NCBI GenBank assembly: GCA_947165895.1
Contig: CAMVCB010000005.1
Location: forward strand, 124,001 to 188,000
DNA: 64,000 bases
Source of the DNA: an uncultured Treponema sp.
GTDB taxonomy: Bacteria; Spirochaetota; Spirochaetia; Treponematales; Treponemataceae
Reading direction: 5' to 3'
The notes under the pieces were generated by a model that did no database searches, was not told the DNA's origin, and saw only the letters and a program-made list of their open reading frames with translations. The first letter of the stretch is position 1; each line of letters starts with the position of its first letter. The position numbers and the translations under genes were made by a program. This document shows, piece by piece, positions 15,732 to 24,994 of the stretch.

Positions 15732-17801
15732 CTAAAATCTTTCGGCCTTTCCGCTCTTTACAAAGGCAGATGCTCCCTTGCGGCTTGCGGCACGGCTGGA
15801 ATTACGCTCGGTATGTGAGTGGGTGTTAGGGCGTGAGCTGCGGCTTCCTTCGCGCGGTTCACGGCGCCCACGGTCGGCAGAAAAGCCCCTTCCTCTAAAG
15901 TCGCTTCTTGAACGGCCGCCAAAGTCGTCACGTCCGCTAAAATCACGTCCCCCGCGGCGGCTTCCTCTTCCTTCTTCCTTGTTATCAACATGCATGTGAG
16001 GAAGATTTTTGTCTGACTTAGAAAGCTCAATTGCCTTACGGGCAGATGCAACCGGCAGACTCAAAAGACTGAACTGCTGGGCAACGTCAATCTGGTCGAC
16101 CATGCGTCCCGGAATGTGAAGGAGCTTACTGAAGTAGTCTGCAATTTCCTTTGCCCGGTAGCCGTCTTTTTTTCCAAGTGAAACAAAAATACGGGTCTGA
16201 TCTCCGCGGGGAGTAAAATCCCGCTCTTTAGAAACTGAAATGCGGCCGTAGTGCTTTGGAGAAAGCTTGTCACCGTACATTACGGAAAGAACTGCCGCAA
16301 GCACCTGGTTTGCGTCCTGTCCGCTTGTGAGCTCTGCTGCAAAATCATTAAAGAAGAGAGGCAGGGCTTCTGTATTTACGGTAAGAGGCGCAGCCTGAGG
16401 AGTCTGGTCAGCTGCTTCCGGGGCAGTATTATCTTCTGAAACAATATCTGCCTGCTGAGCAGCATTTTCTGCCTTTATAAAAATCTTATCTTTAAGCTCT
16501 TCAAAAAGGCGCTTCTGTTTAATAGAAAGAACTTCGTTTACTGTAGGAATTGTGCCTTCCTTAAGCTCGCCCTTACTTGCCTTTGCAACGGCACTTGTCA
16601 AAAAGCGCAGCTTGCGTCTTTCTTCCGGGCGGACAAAGGTAACGGCAATTCCTTCTTTTCCGGCGCGTCCTGTACGGCCAATTCTGTGAACGTAGGTTGC
16701 GGCATCAAAAGGAAGGGAATAATTTACTACGTGAGTCAAATCTTTGATATCGATACCGCGGGCTGCAACGTCGGTTGCAACAAGAATGCGGGTCTTTTTC
16801 ATCTTAAGGCGTTCAAGAACCTTTTCGCGCTGATTCTGCATGATGTCGCCGTGAAGGGCATCTGCCTCGTAGCCGCGCATATCCAGCTGGCGGGTAACGT
16901 TATCGGCATCCATCTTAGTCTGGGTAAAAACTACACCGTAAAAATCTGGTGAAATATCAATCAGGCGGACAAGAGCTTCGATTTTTTCGCTTTCCTTTAC
17001 AACCCAGTATTTCTGGTCGATGAGAAGGGGTTCTTCAACAACCTTTGCTTCTTCAATAATGTCGTATTCGCCCATAAAGTCTGCGGCGATTTTGAGGATT
17101 GGTGCCGGCATTGTAGCACTGAACAAAAGAATGCGGGCATCCTGATTTGCCTGCTGGAAAATTTCGCGGATATCATCAATGAAGCCCATATCCAGCATTT
17201 CATCGCCTTCGTCCAGAATAAAATATTTGATTTTTGAAAGGTCTAAAGTTTTGCGTTCAAGGTGGTCTTTGATTCGGCCGGGAGTTCCAACTACAATTTC
17301 ACAGCCCTTTTTAAGCTCGCGGATCTGGGAAACATAGCTTGCACCGCCGTAGAGAACTGTCGTACGGGGAAAGCTTTTTGAAGCAAAAGACTGCATTTCT
17401 TCGCAAGTCTGAATTGCAAGCTCGCGGGTCGGTTCAAGAATAAGAGCCTGAACCTTATCTGATTTTTCCTTGATTGACTGAATGATTGGAAGACCGAAGG
17501 CGGCAGTTTTCCCAGTTCCTGTGCGGGCGCGGGCAATAAGATTTGTATCACCGTTTAAAAGGCGGGGAATTGCCAGCACCTGAATTGGAGAAGGAACTTT
17601 AAATCCTTTTTTTTCTACGGCTTTAAGAGTGTCCTGGTCAAGACCAAGGTCTGCAAAGCTTACTTCATCTGATGAATCTTCTTCCGAAGCTTCGCCGTCG
17701 TTTTCATCAATTTCTTCTGTCTGATTTTCTGCAAAATTCTGAGAAGACAATACAACTTCATCAGAAGCCATTGCGGCTTCATTCATTTCTTCGATTTTCA
17801 T
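15732..17801 (-). CDS. deaD: DEAD-box RNA helicase, DeaD/CsdA type with RGG-rich tail
   Basis: A 689-residue RNA helicase for ribosome assembly or mRNA turnover. In order: an acidic N-tail (1-48); Q motif and helicase core with ARTGTGKT (92-99), PTRELAIQ, GTPGR, motif II as DEGD at 197-200, SAT in LFSATMP, VATDVAARGID and HRIGRTGRAG; a linker; a DbpA/CsdA-type RNA-binding domain (about 500-595); and a basic RGG/SR-rich tail (about 610-689). Motif II has Gly in place of the canonical Ala (DEAD). AGAGG precedes the ATG. It is probably monocistronic. Confidence 0.93.
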   Translation of the reverse strand: MKIEEMNEAAMASDEVVLSSQNFAENQTEEIDENDGEASEEDSSDEVSFADLGLDQDTLKAVEKKGFKVPSPIQVLAIPRLLNGDTNLIARARTGTGKTAAFGLPIIQSIKEKSDKVQALILEPTRELAIQTCEEMQSFASKSFPRTTVLYGGASYVSQIRELKKGCEIVVGTPGRIKDHLERKTLDLSKIKYFILDEGDEMLDMGFIDDIREIFQQANQDARILLFSATMPAPILKIAADFMGEYDIIEEAKVVEEPLLIDQKYWVVKESEKIEALVRLIDISPDFYGVVFTQTKMDADNVTRQLDMRGYEADALHGDIMQNQREKVLERLKMKKTRILVATDVAARGIDIKDLTHVVNYSLPFDAATYVHRIGRTGRAGKEGIAVTFVRPEERRKLRFLTSAVAKASKGELKEGTIPTVNEVLSIKQKRLFEELKDKIFIKAENAAQQADIVSEDNTAPEAADQTPQAAPLTVNTEALPLFFNDFAAELTSGQDANQVLAAVLSVMYGDKLSPKHYGRISVSKERDFTPRGDQTRIFVSLGKKDGYRAKEIADYFSKLLHIPGRMVDQIDVAQQFSLLSLPVASARKAIELSKSDKNLPHMHVDNKEEGRGSRRGGRDFSGRDDFGGRSRSDFRGRGFSADRGRREPREGSRSSRPNTHSHTERNSSRAASRKGASAFVKSGKAERF

Positions 17802-17884
17802 AAATACCTCTGTTTTCCGGGATTTTTATCCCTTGTCCAATCGAAAGCAAAGTCATTTATGAACTCTCTGAAACAAAATAACCA

Positions 17885-17940
17885 CGCTTTCGCGCTGCCC
17901 CCTTAGTATGCGGCCAATAGCCGTCCGGCAGCGGAGTTTC
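17885..17940. repeat. Intergenic nested inverted repeat
   Basis: CGCTGCC (17893-17899) pairs with GGCAGCG (17927-17933), enclosing CGGC/GCCG (911-914/920-923). The left flank carries the word GCTTTCGCG, also seen at 51394 and 54548 in other palindromic gaps. It lies upstream of the helicase gene. Confidence 0.5.
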
Positions 17941-18021
17941 ACTATAAAGGAAAAGAAAGATTATTACAAGAAGATATTTGAAGAACGTTGAAAATTTCGC
18001 ATTTATTGATAGATTTACCGG

Positions 18022-19869
18022 CTATTCTTCAACTTTTACTGTGGAATCAGAGCTGCTTTCCTCTTCAGAGGCTGCCGGGCTTTCTGCGTTTTCAGCGGCG
18101 GCTGCTTCCGGTGAAATATCAATTATTTCCGGGCGAGGCTCAACCTTTTTTACAGTATAATCAAAGCGTACGTCTTCAACATCTTCTTTATGACGTGATT
18201 TAAGAAGCAGGGTCATACTTTCCGGCTTGTAAATATATCCCGAAGAGTTATAGCTTTCGAAGCGTGAGTCTGTTCGGAATGCAATGTCATAAATATATAT
18301 AGAAGTAAATTTCTTAATTCCCTTGAGAATTACATAGTGTGTGCTTCCCATTGGGAAAGGAATGCTGATTGTAGTTGAAGTTGCGGAATCAGCTTTGTAT
18401 TCAATGTTGCTTGTACAAGTCCATGCCCAGGTAATAAGGCCGTTTTCATCATGAATCTTTTCAAAGTGCGGATAATTTGGATTATCATAGAAGAGAAGAG
18501 GATAAAGATTTGCAAGGGTTCTCAAATCAAATGAATTGCTGCCGGCAAGATATGAATTCAAAACAATGTAGCCGCCCTTTTCATAAACCGGATTTTCGCT
18601 GATTTGTCCGTATCTTGCCAGGGCAATACCAATTTCTGCGGCCTGGCTTACAGAAATAAAGTTTCCGTTTTCAGAAATTGTCAGAGTGTCGTTTGCAAAA
18701 GTACATGCATCACAAATGCGGGAAATGGCATTTTCGATTGCAGGCTTGAGGATTACCGCAAAATCAGGCTTGAGCCTGTAAAGGTCAACATAAGTCTGAA
18801 TGATTCCGCTGGCCTGAGAAAGAGGAACAGCAGATAAATCAGCTGCAGCTGTGCGGGCAAGAATCGTTTCAATTAAATTCTGATTTTTGCTTACATACAT
18901 GAAGTTTGCAATATTTCTGATTGTGAAAATATCAAGTGAACCGGAAGATGCGGCCTTTGAAATCTGAAGGTCGGTGTTTGCAATGTAGGTTTCAAGAATT
19001 CCGTCCATTTCTGCAAGATTATTAAAGTATGGTGCAGAAAGATAAGTTCTTGTCTTGCTCTTTTTGATTGTCTGAGGTACTTCTTCAATTGCCGTGTTGT
19101 AATTTCCGTTTGAAGTCTGAGCTGCAACGTAAGAAATGGCAATCTGTTCTGTAAGGTTTGTTTCCTGGGTGTTTGCCTTGAACTGGGCAATAAGATTGTT
19201 CTTAACGTTGTTTCTTGTTTCCTGGAAGAGAGTAGGGCTTGCAAGGGCGATTTCAGAAAGATTATCAAATGAGAATTTTGTAGTTTCCTTGTGAATCAGG
19301 TAGGTGAGCTTTGGCGATCTTCTTGAAACTGCAAGGGTATTTTCTACGACAGAGGGGCTGTTGAGTTCCCATTGAAGTCTTTTTCCTGAAAGCAGGGTGC
19401 GGTTTCCTTCTTCAAGAATTTTCATGTAAGAGCTGAATTTAAAAGGAATGAAAAGCATTGCCACGTCATCGGGCAGAATTGATTCAGCGTAGAAGGAAGG
19501 ATTATCTTCGTCGGATGAAAGACCGACAGTAAGGTTTATCTTGTCTGAAAAATGGAAGGTGCAGCTGTCGTCATCAGAAGACCAGTCCAGCAGACGCAGG
19601 TTTTCTTTATGATTGATTCCCCGCTTTGTGTAATAGACAGGATTCTGGTCGTCCATATAAAGAATGAGTCCGTTATACGAAATCTGAAATTTATTTTTCA
19701 AAGGATATTCCGGATTTTCTTCTTCGGATTTTTCCATAGTTATATGGAGATTTCTGATTTTTTTCAGTATGCTAGAGTCTGTCCTAAATTGAAGGACAAA
19801 TATGCCGATGATTATAACGAAATCGGCTATTAGCATTCCTAAAGCTTTTCTGATAACACGAATCTGCAT
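18022..19869 (-). CDS. Conserved spirochaete-type hypothetical protein, membrane-anchored
   Basis: A 615-residue protein with one N-terminal membrane segment (about residues 10-28), so probably an inner-membrane-anchored periplasmic protein. The N-terminal part (60-190) is beta-rich (FQISYNGLILYMDD, CTFHFSDKINLTVGL). A long alpha-helical middle and a second beta region with many aromatics follow, and an acidic Glu/Ser/Ala tail (about 580-615) ends the protein. I recognise no family. No Shine-Dalgarno sequence is seen before the ATG. It is divergent from the TPR gene at 19921, 51 bp away, so the two may share a control region. Confidence 0.65.
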   Translation of the reverse strand: MQIRVIRKALGMLIADFVIIIGIFVLQFRTDSSILKKIRNLHITMEKSEEENPEYPLKNKFQISYNGLILYMDDQNPVYYTKRGINHKENLRLLDWSSDDDSCTFHFSDKINLTVGLSSDEDNPSFYAESILPDDVAMLFIPFKFSSYMKILEEGNRTLLSGKRLQWELNSPSVVENTLAVSRRSPKLTYLIHKETTKFSFDNLSEIALASPTLFQETRNNVKNNLIAQFKANTQETNLTEQIAISYVAAQTSNGNYNTAIEEVPQTIKKSKTRTYLSAPYFNNLAEMDGILETYIANTDLQISKAASSGSLDIFTIRNIANFMYVSKNQNLIETILARTAAADLSAVPLSQASGIIQTYVDLYRLKPDFAVILKPAIENAISRICDACTFANDTLTISENGNFISVSQAAEIGIALARYGQISENPVYEKGGYIVLNSYLAGSNSFDLRTLANLYPLLFYDNPNYPHFEKIHDENGLITWAWTCTSNIEYKADSATSTTISIPFPMGSTHYVILKGIKKFTSIYIYDIAFRTDSRFESYNSSGYIYKPESMTLLLKSRHKEDVEDVRFDYTVKKVEPRPEIIDISPEAAAAENAESPAASEEESSSDSTVKVEE

Positions 19870-19920
19870 GGTTCTTACAGTTTAGCTAATGGCGGATTAT
19901 TTTTCAATCGAGAGGTATAT

Positions 19921-21348
19921 ATGAAAAAGACGAAGATTGGTGCTTTTGCGGCTTTATTTCTTATTTGCTGTGCCGCAAGTGCGTCTACTACAGAGGTTAA
20001 AGAGAGTGTTTCCGGTAGCGTTGATTTTGTAAGAACTGCATCTGATAATAAAAAACAGTCAGCAAGCGTGGTCTTTGCAAACCGGCTTCAGAAGGAGTTG
20101 AACGCAAATAATCTTAAGGGAGCAATCGCCCTTTGCGAAAAAAGTCCTGATGCCCTTGAAAAAGACCCGGAGCTTAAAACACTTTTGTGTGCCCTTTATT
20201 TTTCGGACGGCCAGTATGATAAAGTGATTTCAAATGCAGAAGCGGTGCTGGAAAAAAATGATAAGAATATAGAAGCTCTTGAGCTGATTTCGATGGCAAA
20301 TCACGCAAAGGGCGACAGAAAGGCTTATCAGGCTACAGCCCAGCGTATTCTGGCAGTTGACCCTTATAATCCTTCGGTGAACATTCAGCAGGGCCAGGAT
20401 TATGCGGTTGCAAAAAAATACAAGCTTGCCCGCACAAGTTACGCTAAAGCCTTGAAGGGGGATTCAAAAAATGAAGACGCTCTCTTCGGCTTTGCACAGA
20501 TGTCTTACTATTTAAATGACGTTGACAGCTCAAAGCGTACATTTGAAAAAATCATCGAACAGAATCCTGAAAGTGCAATTTCCTATGCCTATCTTGGAAA
20601 GCTTTCTGCGGAGGATCAGAACTATCTGAGGGCTGAAAGTCTTGTAAAAAAGGCAATTTCTCTTGAACCTTCAAATTACGATTATTATATGGATCTGGGA
20701 AATTATCTTCGTTCTCAGGGAAAATTTGATGCGGCCGCTGCTACCTGGCAGAAGGCTGCTTCCCTTGACCCGACTTACTTCCTTGCCTACGCTTATCTTG
20801 CAGGGATTTATGATGAGCGCGATATGTTTGACAAGGCGTTGGAAAACTATCACATGGTAATCAAGACAAATCCTAAGTATTTTTATGCTTACGAAGAAAC
20901 TGCAATTCTGGAATATCATGCCGGAAACTATCAGAATGCAATCAGCTATTTTAACAAGGCCTATGAATACAGCCAGAGCCTTTCTTACAAGCTGATGATT
21001 GCAGCCTGCTTCTATAAGATGAAAAAGCCTCTGGATGCAAAAAACGTGCTGATTCCGGTTTTAAAAACCCTGAACCGTGATTCCCTTGATTATCTGATGG
21101 CCCGCTTTTATTCCGATGGCTTTAACCGCAATGCTGAAAATGCCCTGATTCAGAGGATTGAAAAGGAAGAAAACAGCCAGAAAAAAGGCAAAATGCAGTT
21201 CTATATGGGACTTTTTGCCGAGGTTATGGGCGGAGACAGCGGGGCTTTGGACTGGTATGCCAAAGTAACTGCAATGCAGGCTCCTATGTTCTTTGAATAC
21301 AGAATTGCCGAGTGGGCAATGAAAGCGGCAGCAGAAAAGAAAGAATAA
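19921..21348 (+). CDS. Secreted TPR-repeat protein
   Basis: A 475-residue protein with a cleavable signal peptide (residues 1-21, ending near AAS-AST) followed by about ten tetratricopeptide repeats. Examples are 'AISYAYLGKLSAEDQNYLRAESLVKKAISLEP'-type units near residues 220-250 and YAYLAGIYDERDMFDKALENY. TPR arrays are protein-interaction scaffolds; in the periplasm they often support outer-membrane or envelope assembly. GAGAGG lies before the ATG. The TraB-like gene follows 19 bp after the stop, so the two form a likely operon. The partner is unknown. Confidence 0.85.
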   Translation: MKKTKIGAFAALFLICCAASASTTEVKESVSGSVDFVRTASDNKKQSASVVFANRLQKELNANNLKGAIALCEKSPDALEKDPELKTLLCALYFSDGQYDKVISNAEAVLEKNDKNIEALELISMANHAKGDRKAYQATAQRILAVDPYNPSVNIQQGQDYAVAKKYKLARTSYAKALKGDSKNEDALFGFAQMSYYLNDVDSSKRTFEKIIEQNPESAISYAYLGKLSAEDQNYLRAESLVKKAISLEPSNYDYYMDLGNYLRSQGKFDAAAATWQKAASLDPTYFLAYAYLAGIYDERDMFDKALENYHMVIKTNPKYFYAYEETAILEYHAGNYQNAISYFNKAYEYSQSLSYKLMIAACFYKMKKPLDAKNVLIPVLKTLNRDSLDYLMARFYSDGFNRNAENALIQRIEKEENSQKKGKMQFYMGLFAEVMGGDSGALDWYAKVTAMQAPMFFEYRIAEWAMKAAAEKKE

Positions 21349-21367
21349 GCAGGGAGTTTTTTTACAG

Positions 21368-22552
21368 ATGAGTCAGACACAAAAGGTTTTGGAGCTGGGC
21401 GGCAGAAAAATTACACTGGTGGGAACCGCTCACGTAAGTGCACAGAGTATAGAAGAAGTTGAAAATGCAATCCGCGAAATTAAGCCAGACTGCGTTGCCG
21501 TAGAGCTTGATGAAAAACGAGCAGATTCAATTCAGAACGGAAAGAAATTCAGCGAGCTTGATATAATTAAGGTTATCCGTGAGGGAAAGGTTTTTCTTGT
21601 GCTTGCTAACCTCATGCTGGCAAGCTTTCAGAAAAAGATGGGTCAGAATGTCGGCGTAAAACCAGGAGATGAAATGCTTGCGGCAATCCGGGTGGCCGGA
21701 GAAATGGGGATTCCTACAAGTCTTGTTGACCGTCCTGTTCAGGTAACACTTCGCCGCGCCTGGGCAAAAAACAGCTTTTTTGGAAAAATGACTCTTTTAG
21801 CATCACTTCTTGCCGGCTCCTTTTCTAAGGAAGAAGTTGATGAATCAGAAATTGAAGCGCTCAAAGAAAAAAATGAAATGGACAGCATGATGACAGAGCT
21901 TTCCAAAGAAATGCCTGTAATTAAGGAAGTTTTAATCGACGAGCGTGATAAATACCTTGCTTCAAAAATCTGGGAATCACAGGAAAATAATATTCTTGCG
22001 GTTCTTGGCGCGGGACATCTGAGCGGTGTAGAAGCTCACCTTAATCAGCTTGCTTCCGGGGCAGAAAACAGCGATGTCAGTCAGATCAGCGAAGTACCGG
22101 TAAAAAAATCTCTTGCAAAGTTTGTGGGCTGGCTGATTCCCCTTATTATTATCGGTTTTATTGCGGCTGGTTTTGTATATGGCGGCCGTAAGGCGGGAAC
22201 TGCAATGCTTTCGACATGGATTTTGTGGAACGGAATTCCAAGCGCTGTGCTTTCCCTGCTGGCTCTTGCTCATCCCCTTACGATTATAATTTCCTTTATT
22301 GCTGCGCCATTTACTTCTTTGTGCCCCTTCATTGGTGTTGGCTTTGTCAGCGGCATTGTTCAGGCTCTTGTCTGTAAGCCCCGGGTTGCTGACATGGAAG
22401 CTTTGAGTGATGATGTGCAGCATGTAAAGGGCTGGTACAAAAACCGCATTCTTCGCGTGCTTCTGGTATTTATACTGTCGTCACTGGGAAGTTCAATCGG
22501 AACCTTTGCGGGCGGCGCAGATGTGATAAGGACATTCAGCGAAGTGCGCTAG
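21368..22552 (+). CDS. TraB/PrgY-family membrane protein
   Basis: A 394-residue protein of the TraB (pheromone shutdown, PrgY-like) family. The N-terminal TIKI-like domain starts with the hallmark GTAHVSAQSIEEV (residues 18-30), and DCVAVELDEKRAD and VLGAGHLSGV keep the conserved Glu and His. The C-terminal third contains about four membrane segments from WLIPLIIIGFIAAGF onwards. Members are membrane proteases or sequestering proteins related to GumN. AGGGAG lies 12 bases before the ATG. The gene is cotranscribed with the TPR protein. Its function here is unknown. Confidence 0.85.
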   Translation: MSQTQKVLELGGRKITLVGTAHVSAQSIEEVENAIREIKPDCVAVELDEKRADSIQNGKKFSELDIIKVIREGKVFLVLANLMLASFQKKMGQNVGVKPGDEMLAAIRVAGEMGIPTSLVDRPVQVTLRRAWAKNSFFGKMTLLASLLAGSFSKEEVDESEIEALKEKNEMDSMMTELSKEMPVIKEVLIDERDKYLASKIWESQENNILAVLGAGHLSGVEAHLNQLASGAENSDVSQISEVPVKKSLAKFVGWLIPLIIIGFIAAGFVYGGRKAGTAMLSTWILWNGIPSAVLSLLALAHPLTIIISFIAAPFTSLCPFIGVGFVSGIVQALVCKPRVADMEALSDDVQHVKGWYKNRILRVLLVFILSSLGSSIGTFAGGADVIRTFSEVR

Positions 22553-22581
22553 TTGCAATCACCCTTACCGGATGATTTCTT

Positions 22582-23460
22582 TTACTTACCCCGGAATTCC
22601 CGCGGACTTAGGCCTTTTTCGCGTTTGAAAAGCTTGGCAAAGTGATTGGCATCGTTGAAGCCTACAGTCTGTGCGATTTCGGTTACGGATTTGTCGGTTT
22701 CTTTGAGCAGTTTTGCGCTTTTTTCTATGCGGAACTGGATGATGTAGTCAAAAATGCTGGTGTTCATACTGCGCTTGAAAAGGCGGCAGCATTCTTCCTT
22801 GCAGAGGTTGATTTTTGAGGAAATGTCATCCAGGGTGATTTTATTTTCGTAATTGAGCTCGATGTAAGTGATGATTGAGCGCAGCCTTTCAAAATCGACG
22901 TTGCTTTCCAAAGCAGGCTGGGGAATGTTTTTACGGTGGGCAAAAATCAGCTTCCAGAATTGCTGCAGGCAGATAATGATTTCAAGCTCCTTTTCTTCAT
23001 CCTGACTTTCGGAAGTTTTAATCAGCTCTTTTATAACCGTAATTACTTCTTCGTGCCAGTCTTCGCTTCCGTCAAAGATAATATATGGAAAATAAAAATC
23101 CTGAATTACAGGCTTTACGTATTTTGTGTAAATTATGCTGTTTTCAAAGCCGTAAATGACTTTTGGATCAAAGGTGACAGGAATATAATCGCAGTTCTGG
23201 TTTTCAATCATGCTGCCGGAATGCATAAGTCCGGCATTACAGAAAATTGCGTCCCCTTCCTTTAAAACAAATTCCTCATTATTGATTTTATACTTCATTT
23301 TCCCCTTAGTAATCAGGGTCAGCTCGATTTCCGGGTGCCAGTGCCACATAAAGGAACCGGCTTCATACTTGCGCAGACTCTCGTAGCTTACAAGAACCGG
23401 GAAGCTGTAATTTCCGTGAGCTTTTGTTTCTTTCTGTAGGGAATTGGTTTCAATCTGCAT
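22582..23460 (-). CDS. AraC-family transcriptional regulator with cupin domain
   Basis: A 292-residue regulator. The N-terminal cupin (residues 25-110: SFMWHWHPEIELTLITKGKMKYKINNEEF) senses a ligand, usually a sugar. The C-terminal double HTH (about 190-290) shows ITLDDISSKINLCKEECCRLFKR and the signature VTEIAQTVGFNDANHFAKLFKREKGLSPREFR. It is divergent from galK, 224 bp away, so galactose or galactoside control is the natural inference. A perfect TAAATATTTA palindrome lies at 23479 in the gap. Confidence 0.9.
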   Translation of the reverse strand: MQIETNSLQKETKAHGNYSFPVLVSYESLRKYEAGSFMWHWHPEIELTLITKGKMKYKINNEEFVLKEGDAIFCNAGLMHSGSMIENQNCDYIPVTFDPKVIYGFENSIIYTKYVKPVIQDFYFPYIIFDGSEDWHEEVITVIKELIKTSESQDEEKELEIIICLQQFWKLIFAHRKNIPQPALESNVDFERLRSIITYIELNYENKITLDDISSKINLCKEECCRLFKRSMNTSIFDYIIQFRIEKSAKLLKETDKSVTEIAQTVGFNDANHFAKLFKREKGLSPREFRGK

Positions 23461-23522
23461 AATTTCTCAAAATAATACTAAATATTTACTAATTTTATCA
23501 TGGATTTATTCAAAATACCACT

Positions 23523-23528
23523 TATAAT
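23523..23528 (+). promoter_or_regulatory. Candidate -10 box for galK
   Basis: TATAAT upstream of the long palindrome at 23542. The spacing puts the start of transcription just before the hairpin, so galK mRNA would begin with this structure. The -35 match is poor, which fits an activator-dependent promoter. Confidence 0.4.
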
Positions 23529-23541
23529 AAAACTAAATGAC

Positions 23542-23662
23542 AAAAAAATGCTTCCGTTGCGAAGTCCTGAAAAGTCAGGGCTAAGGGCAGCTCCGCTTGG
23601 AGCGCAGGCTCGCCCAAACCTTAGAATGACTTTCCAGTCCTTCTCCACTACCGCATTTTTTT
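23542..23662. repeat. Long nested palindrome in the galK leader, terminator-like
   Basis: Nested arms: AAAAAAATGC (542-551) with GCATTTTTTT (653-662); GAA..CCTG..AAGTCA (561-577) with TGACTT..CAG..TTC (627-643); CTAAGG (581-586) with CCTTAG (619-624); and GCTCC/GGAGC around GCTT (590-603). It ends in a T-run 22 bases before the galK ATG. It could be a bidirectional terminator or attenuator, or a member of the palindromic family described at 51400. Confidence 0.6.
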
Positions 23663-23684
23663 TAATTAATTATCAGGGGTAATT

Positions 23685-24947
23685 ATGACACCATCTATGA
23701 CTTCATTAGAAAATATCTATGGAAAGGACGGGGCTGCGGCTGCGCAGGCTCGATTTGAAAATATTTCTTCACTTTTTACTAAATCTTTCGGCTCGGACAA
23801 AATGGAATTTTTTACTGCGCCCGGCCGTACTGAAGTAATCGGAAACCACACTGACCACAACGGCGGAAAGGTAATTGCGGGAAGCATTACCCTTGATACA
23901 ATCGGTGCGGCTTATCCTAACGGGACTGATGAAATCAACATTCTGAGCCAAGGCTTTGACGAGGTTGTAAAATTCAACATCAGCGATGTTGAAAACGTGC
24001 CTAAATGCCAGGGCAGCCTTTCACTTGTTGCCGGAATGATAAGCGCAATCAAAAAATTCGGACATAAGGTAGGCGGCTTTAATCTTTATACTTCGACAAC
24101 TGTAATTGCCAGTGCGGGTGTAAGCTCTTCGGCTGCCTTTGAAATGCTGGTATGTTCGGTAATCAATTATTTCTTTAATGACAATAAGCTCAGCATTGTA
24201 GACTATGCAAAAATCGGACAGAGTGCAGAAAATGTTTTCTGGTGCAAGGCTTCGGGACTTATGGACCAGATGGCCTGTGCGGCAGGCGGAGCAATCAAGC
24301 TTGATTTTGCAGACAGCTTTAATAATGGTACCGTTAAATATGAAAAAATCGACCTGGATTTCAAAAAATACGGCTATGACATTGTAATCGTAAATACAGG
24401 AAAGGGACATGCTGATTTGAGCGCTGAATATTCAAGCGTTCCAGGTGAAATGCGCGAGGTTGCAAAAGAGCTTGGCGTAAAAAATCTCTGCGAATCAAGC
24501 GTAGAAAAGCTTTTGGAAAAAACTCCACAGCTGATTGGAAAGCTTAATAATGACCGCGCCCTGCTCCGTGCCTTCCACTTCTTCAATGAAACTGACCGGG
24601 TAGAGCAGATGGCTGACGCAATCGCAAAAGACGACGGTGAAAAGATTCTCAAGCTGATAGATGCTTCTGGCCGTTCATCCTTTGAGCTTTTGCAGAACTG
24701 TTACGTTAACGCTCATCCCGAAGAACAGAAGATTTCCCTCTGCCTTGCGCTGACTAGTCAGTTTATCAATAAGATTGGAAAGGGTGTCTGCCGTGTTCAC
24801 GGCGGCGGTTTTGCAGGCGTAATCATGGCAATCCTTCCAAGTGAAAGCGTTCAGGACTATATCAAATATATGGGACAATTTGTGGGTGAAAAGAACGTTT
24901 ATCTTATGAATATCCGTAAGGTGGGAGCCGCTCATATAGAAGCATAA
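23685..24947 (+). CDS. galK: Galactokinase
   Basis: A 420-residue GHMP kinase that phosphorylates galactose with ATP at the first step of the Leloir pathway. The N-terminal galactokinase signature GRTEVIGNHTDHNGG (about 48-62), the GHMP ATP loop ASAGVSSSAAFE and a C-terminal CRVHGGGFAG motif are present. AGGGG lies before the ATG. It stands divergent from an AraC regulator. galT, galE and galactose transport are not in the window. The leader has a strong hairpin ending in a T-run, so transcription into galK may be conditionally terminated. Confidence 0.96.
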   Translation: MTPSMTSLENIYGKDGAAAAQARFENISSLFTKSFGSDKMEFFTAPGRTEVIGNHTDHNGGKVIAGSITLDTIGAAYPNGTDEINILSQGFDEVVKFNISDVENVPKCQGSLSLVAGMISAIKKFGHKVGGFNLYTSTTVIASAGVSSSAAFEMLVCSVINYFFNDNKLSIVDYAKIGQSAENVFWCKASGLMDQMACAAGGAIKLDFADSFNNGTVKYEKIDLDFKKYGYDIVIVNTGKGHADLSAEYSSVPGEMREVAKELGVKNLCESSVEKLLEKTPQLIGKLNNDRALLRAFHFFNETDRVEQMADAIAKDDGEKILKLIDASGRSSFELLQNCYVNAHPEEQKISLCLALTSQFINKIGKGVCRVHGGGFAGVIMAILPSESVQDYIKYMGQFVGEKNVYLMNIRKVGAAHIEA

Positions 24948-24958
24948 TAGCCGAAATT

Positions 24959-24986
24959 TGTTTTTAGATTATTCCTGGGGTATAAT
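24959..24986 (+). promoter_or_regulatory. Promoter of transglutaminase-like gene, near-leaderless
   Basis: TTGTTT (24959-24964), 16 bp, TATAAT (24981-24986), then eight bases to the ATG at 24995. No Shine-Dalgarno sequence is present. Confidence 0.65.
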
Positions 24987-24994
24987 TTTTTTTG

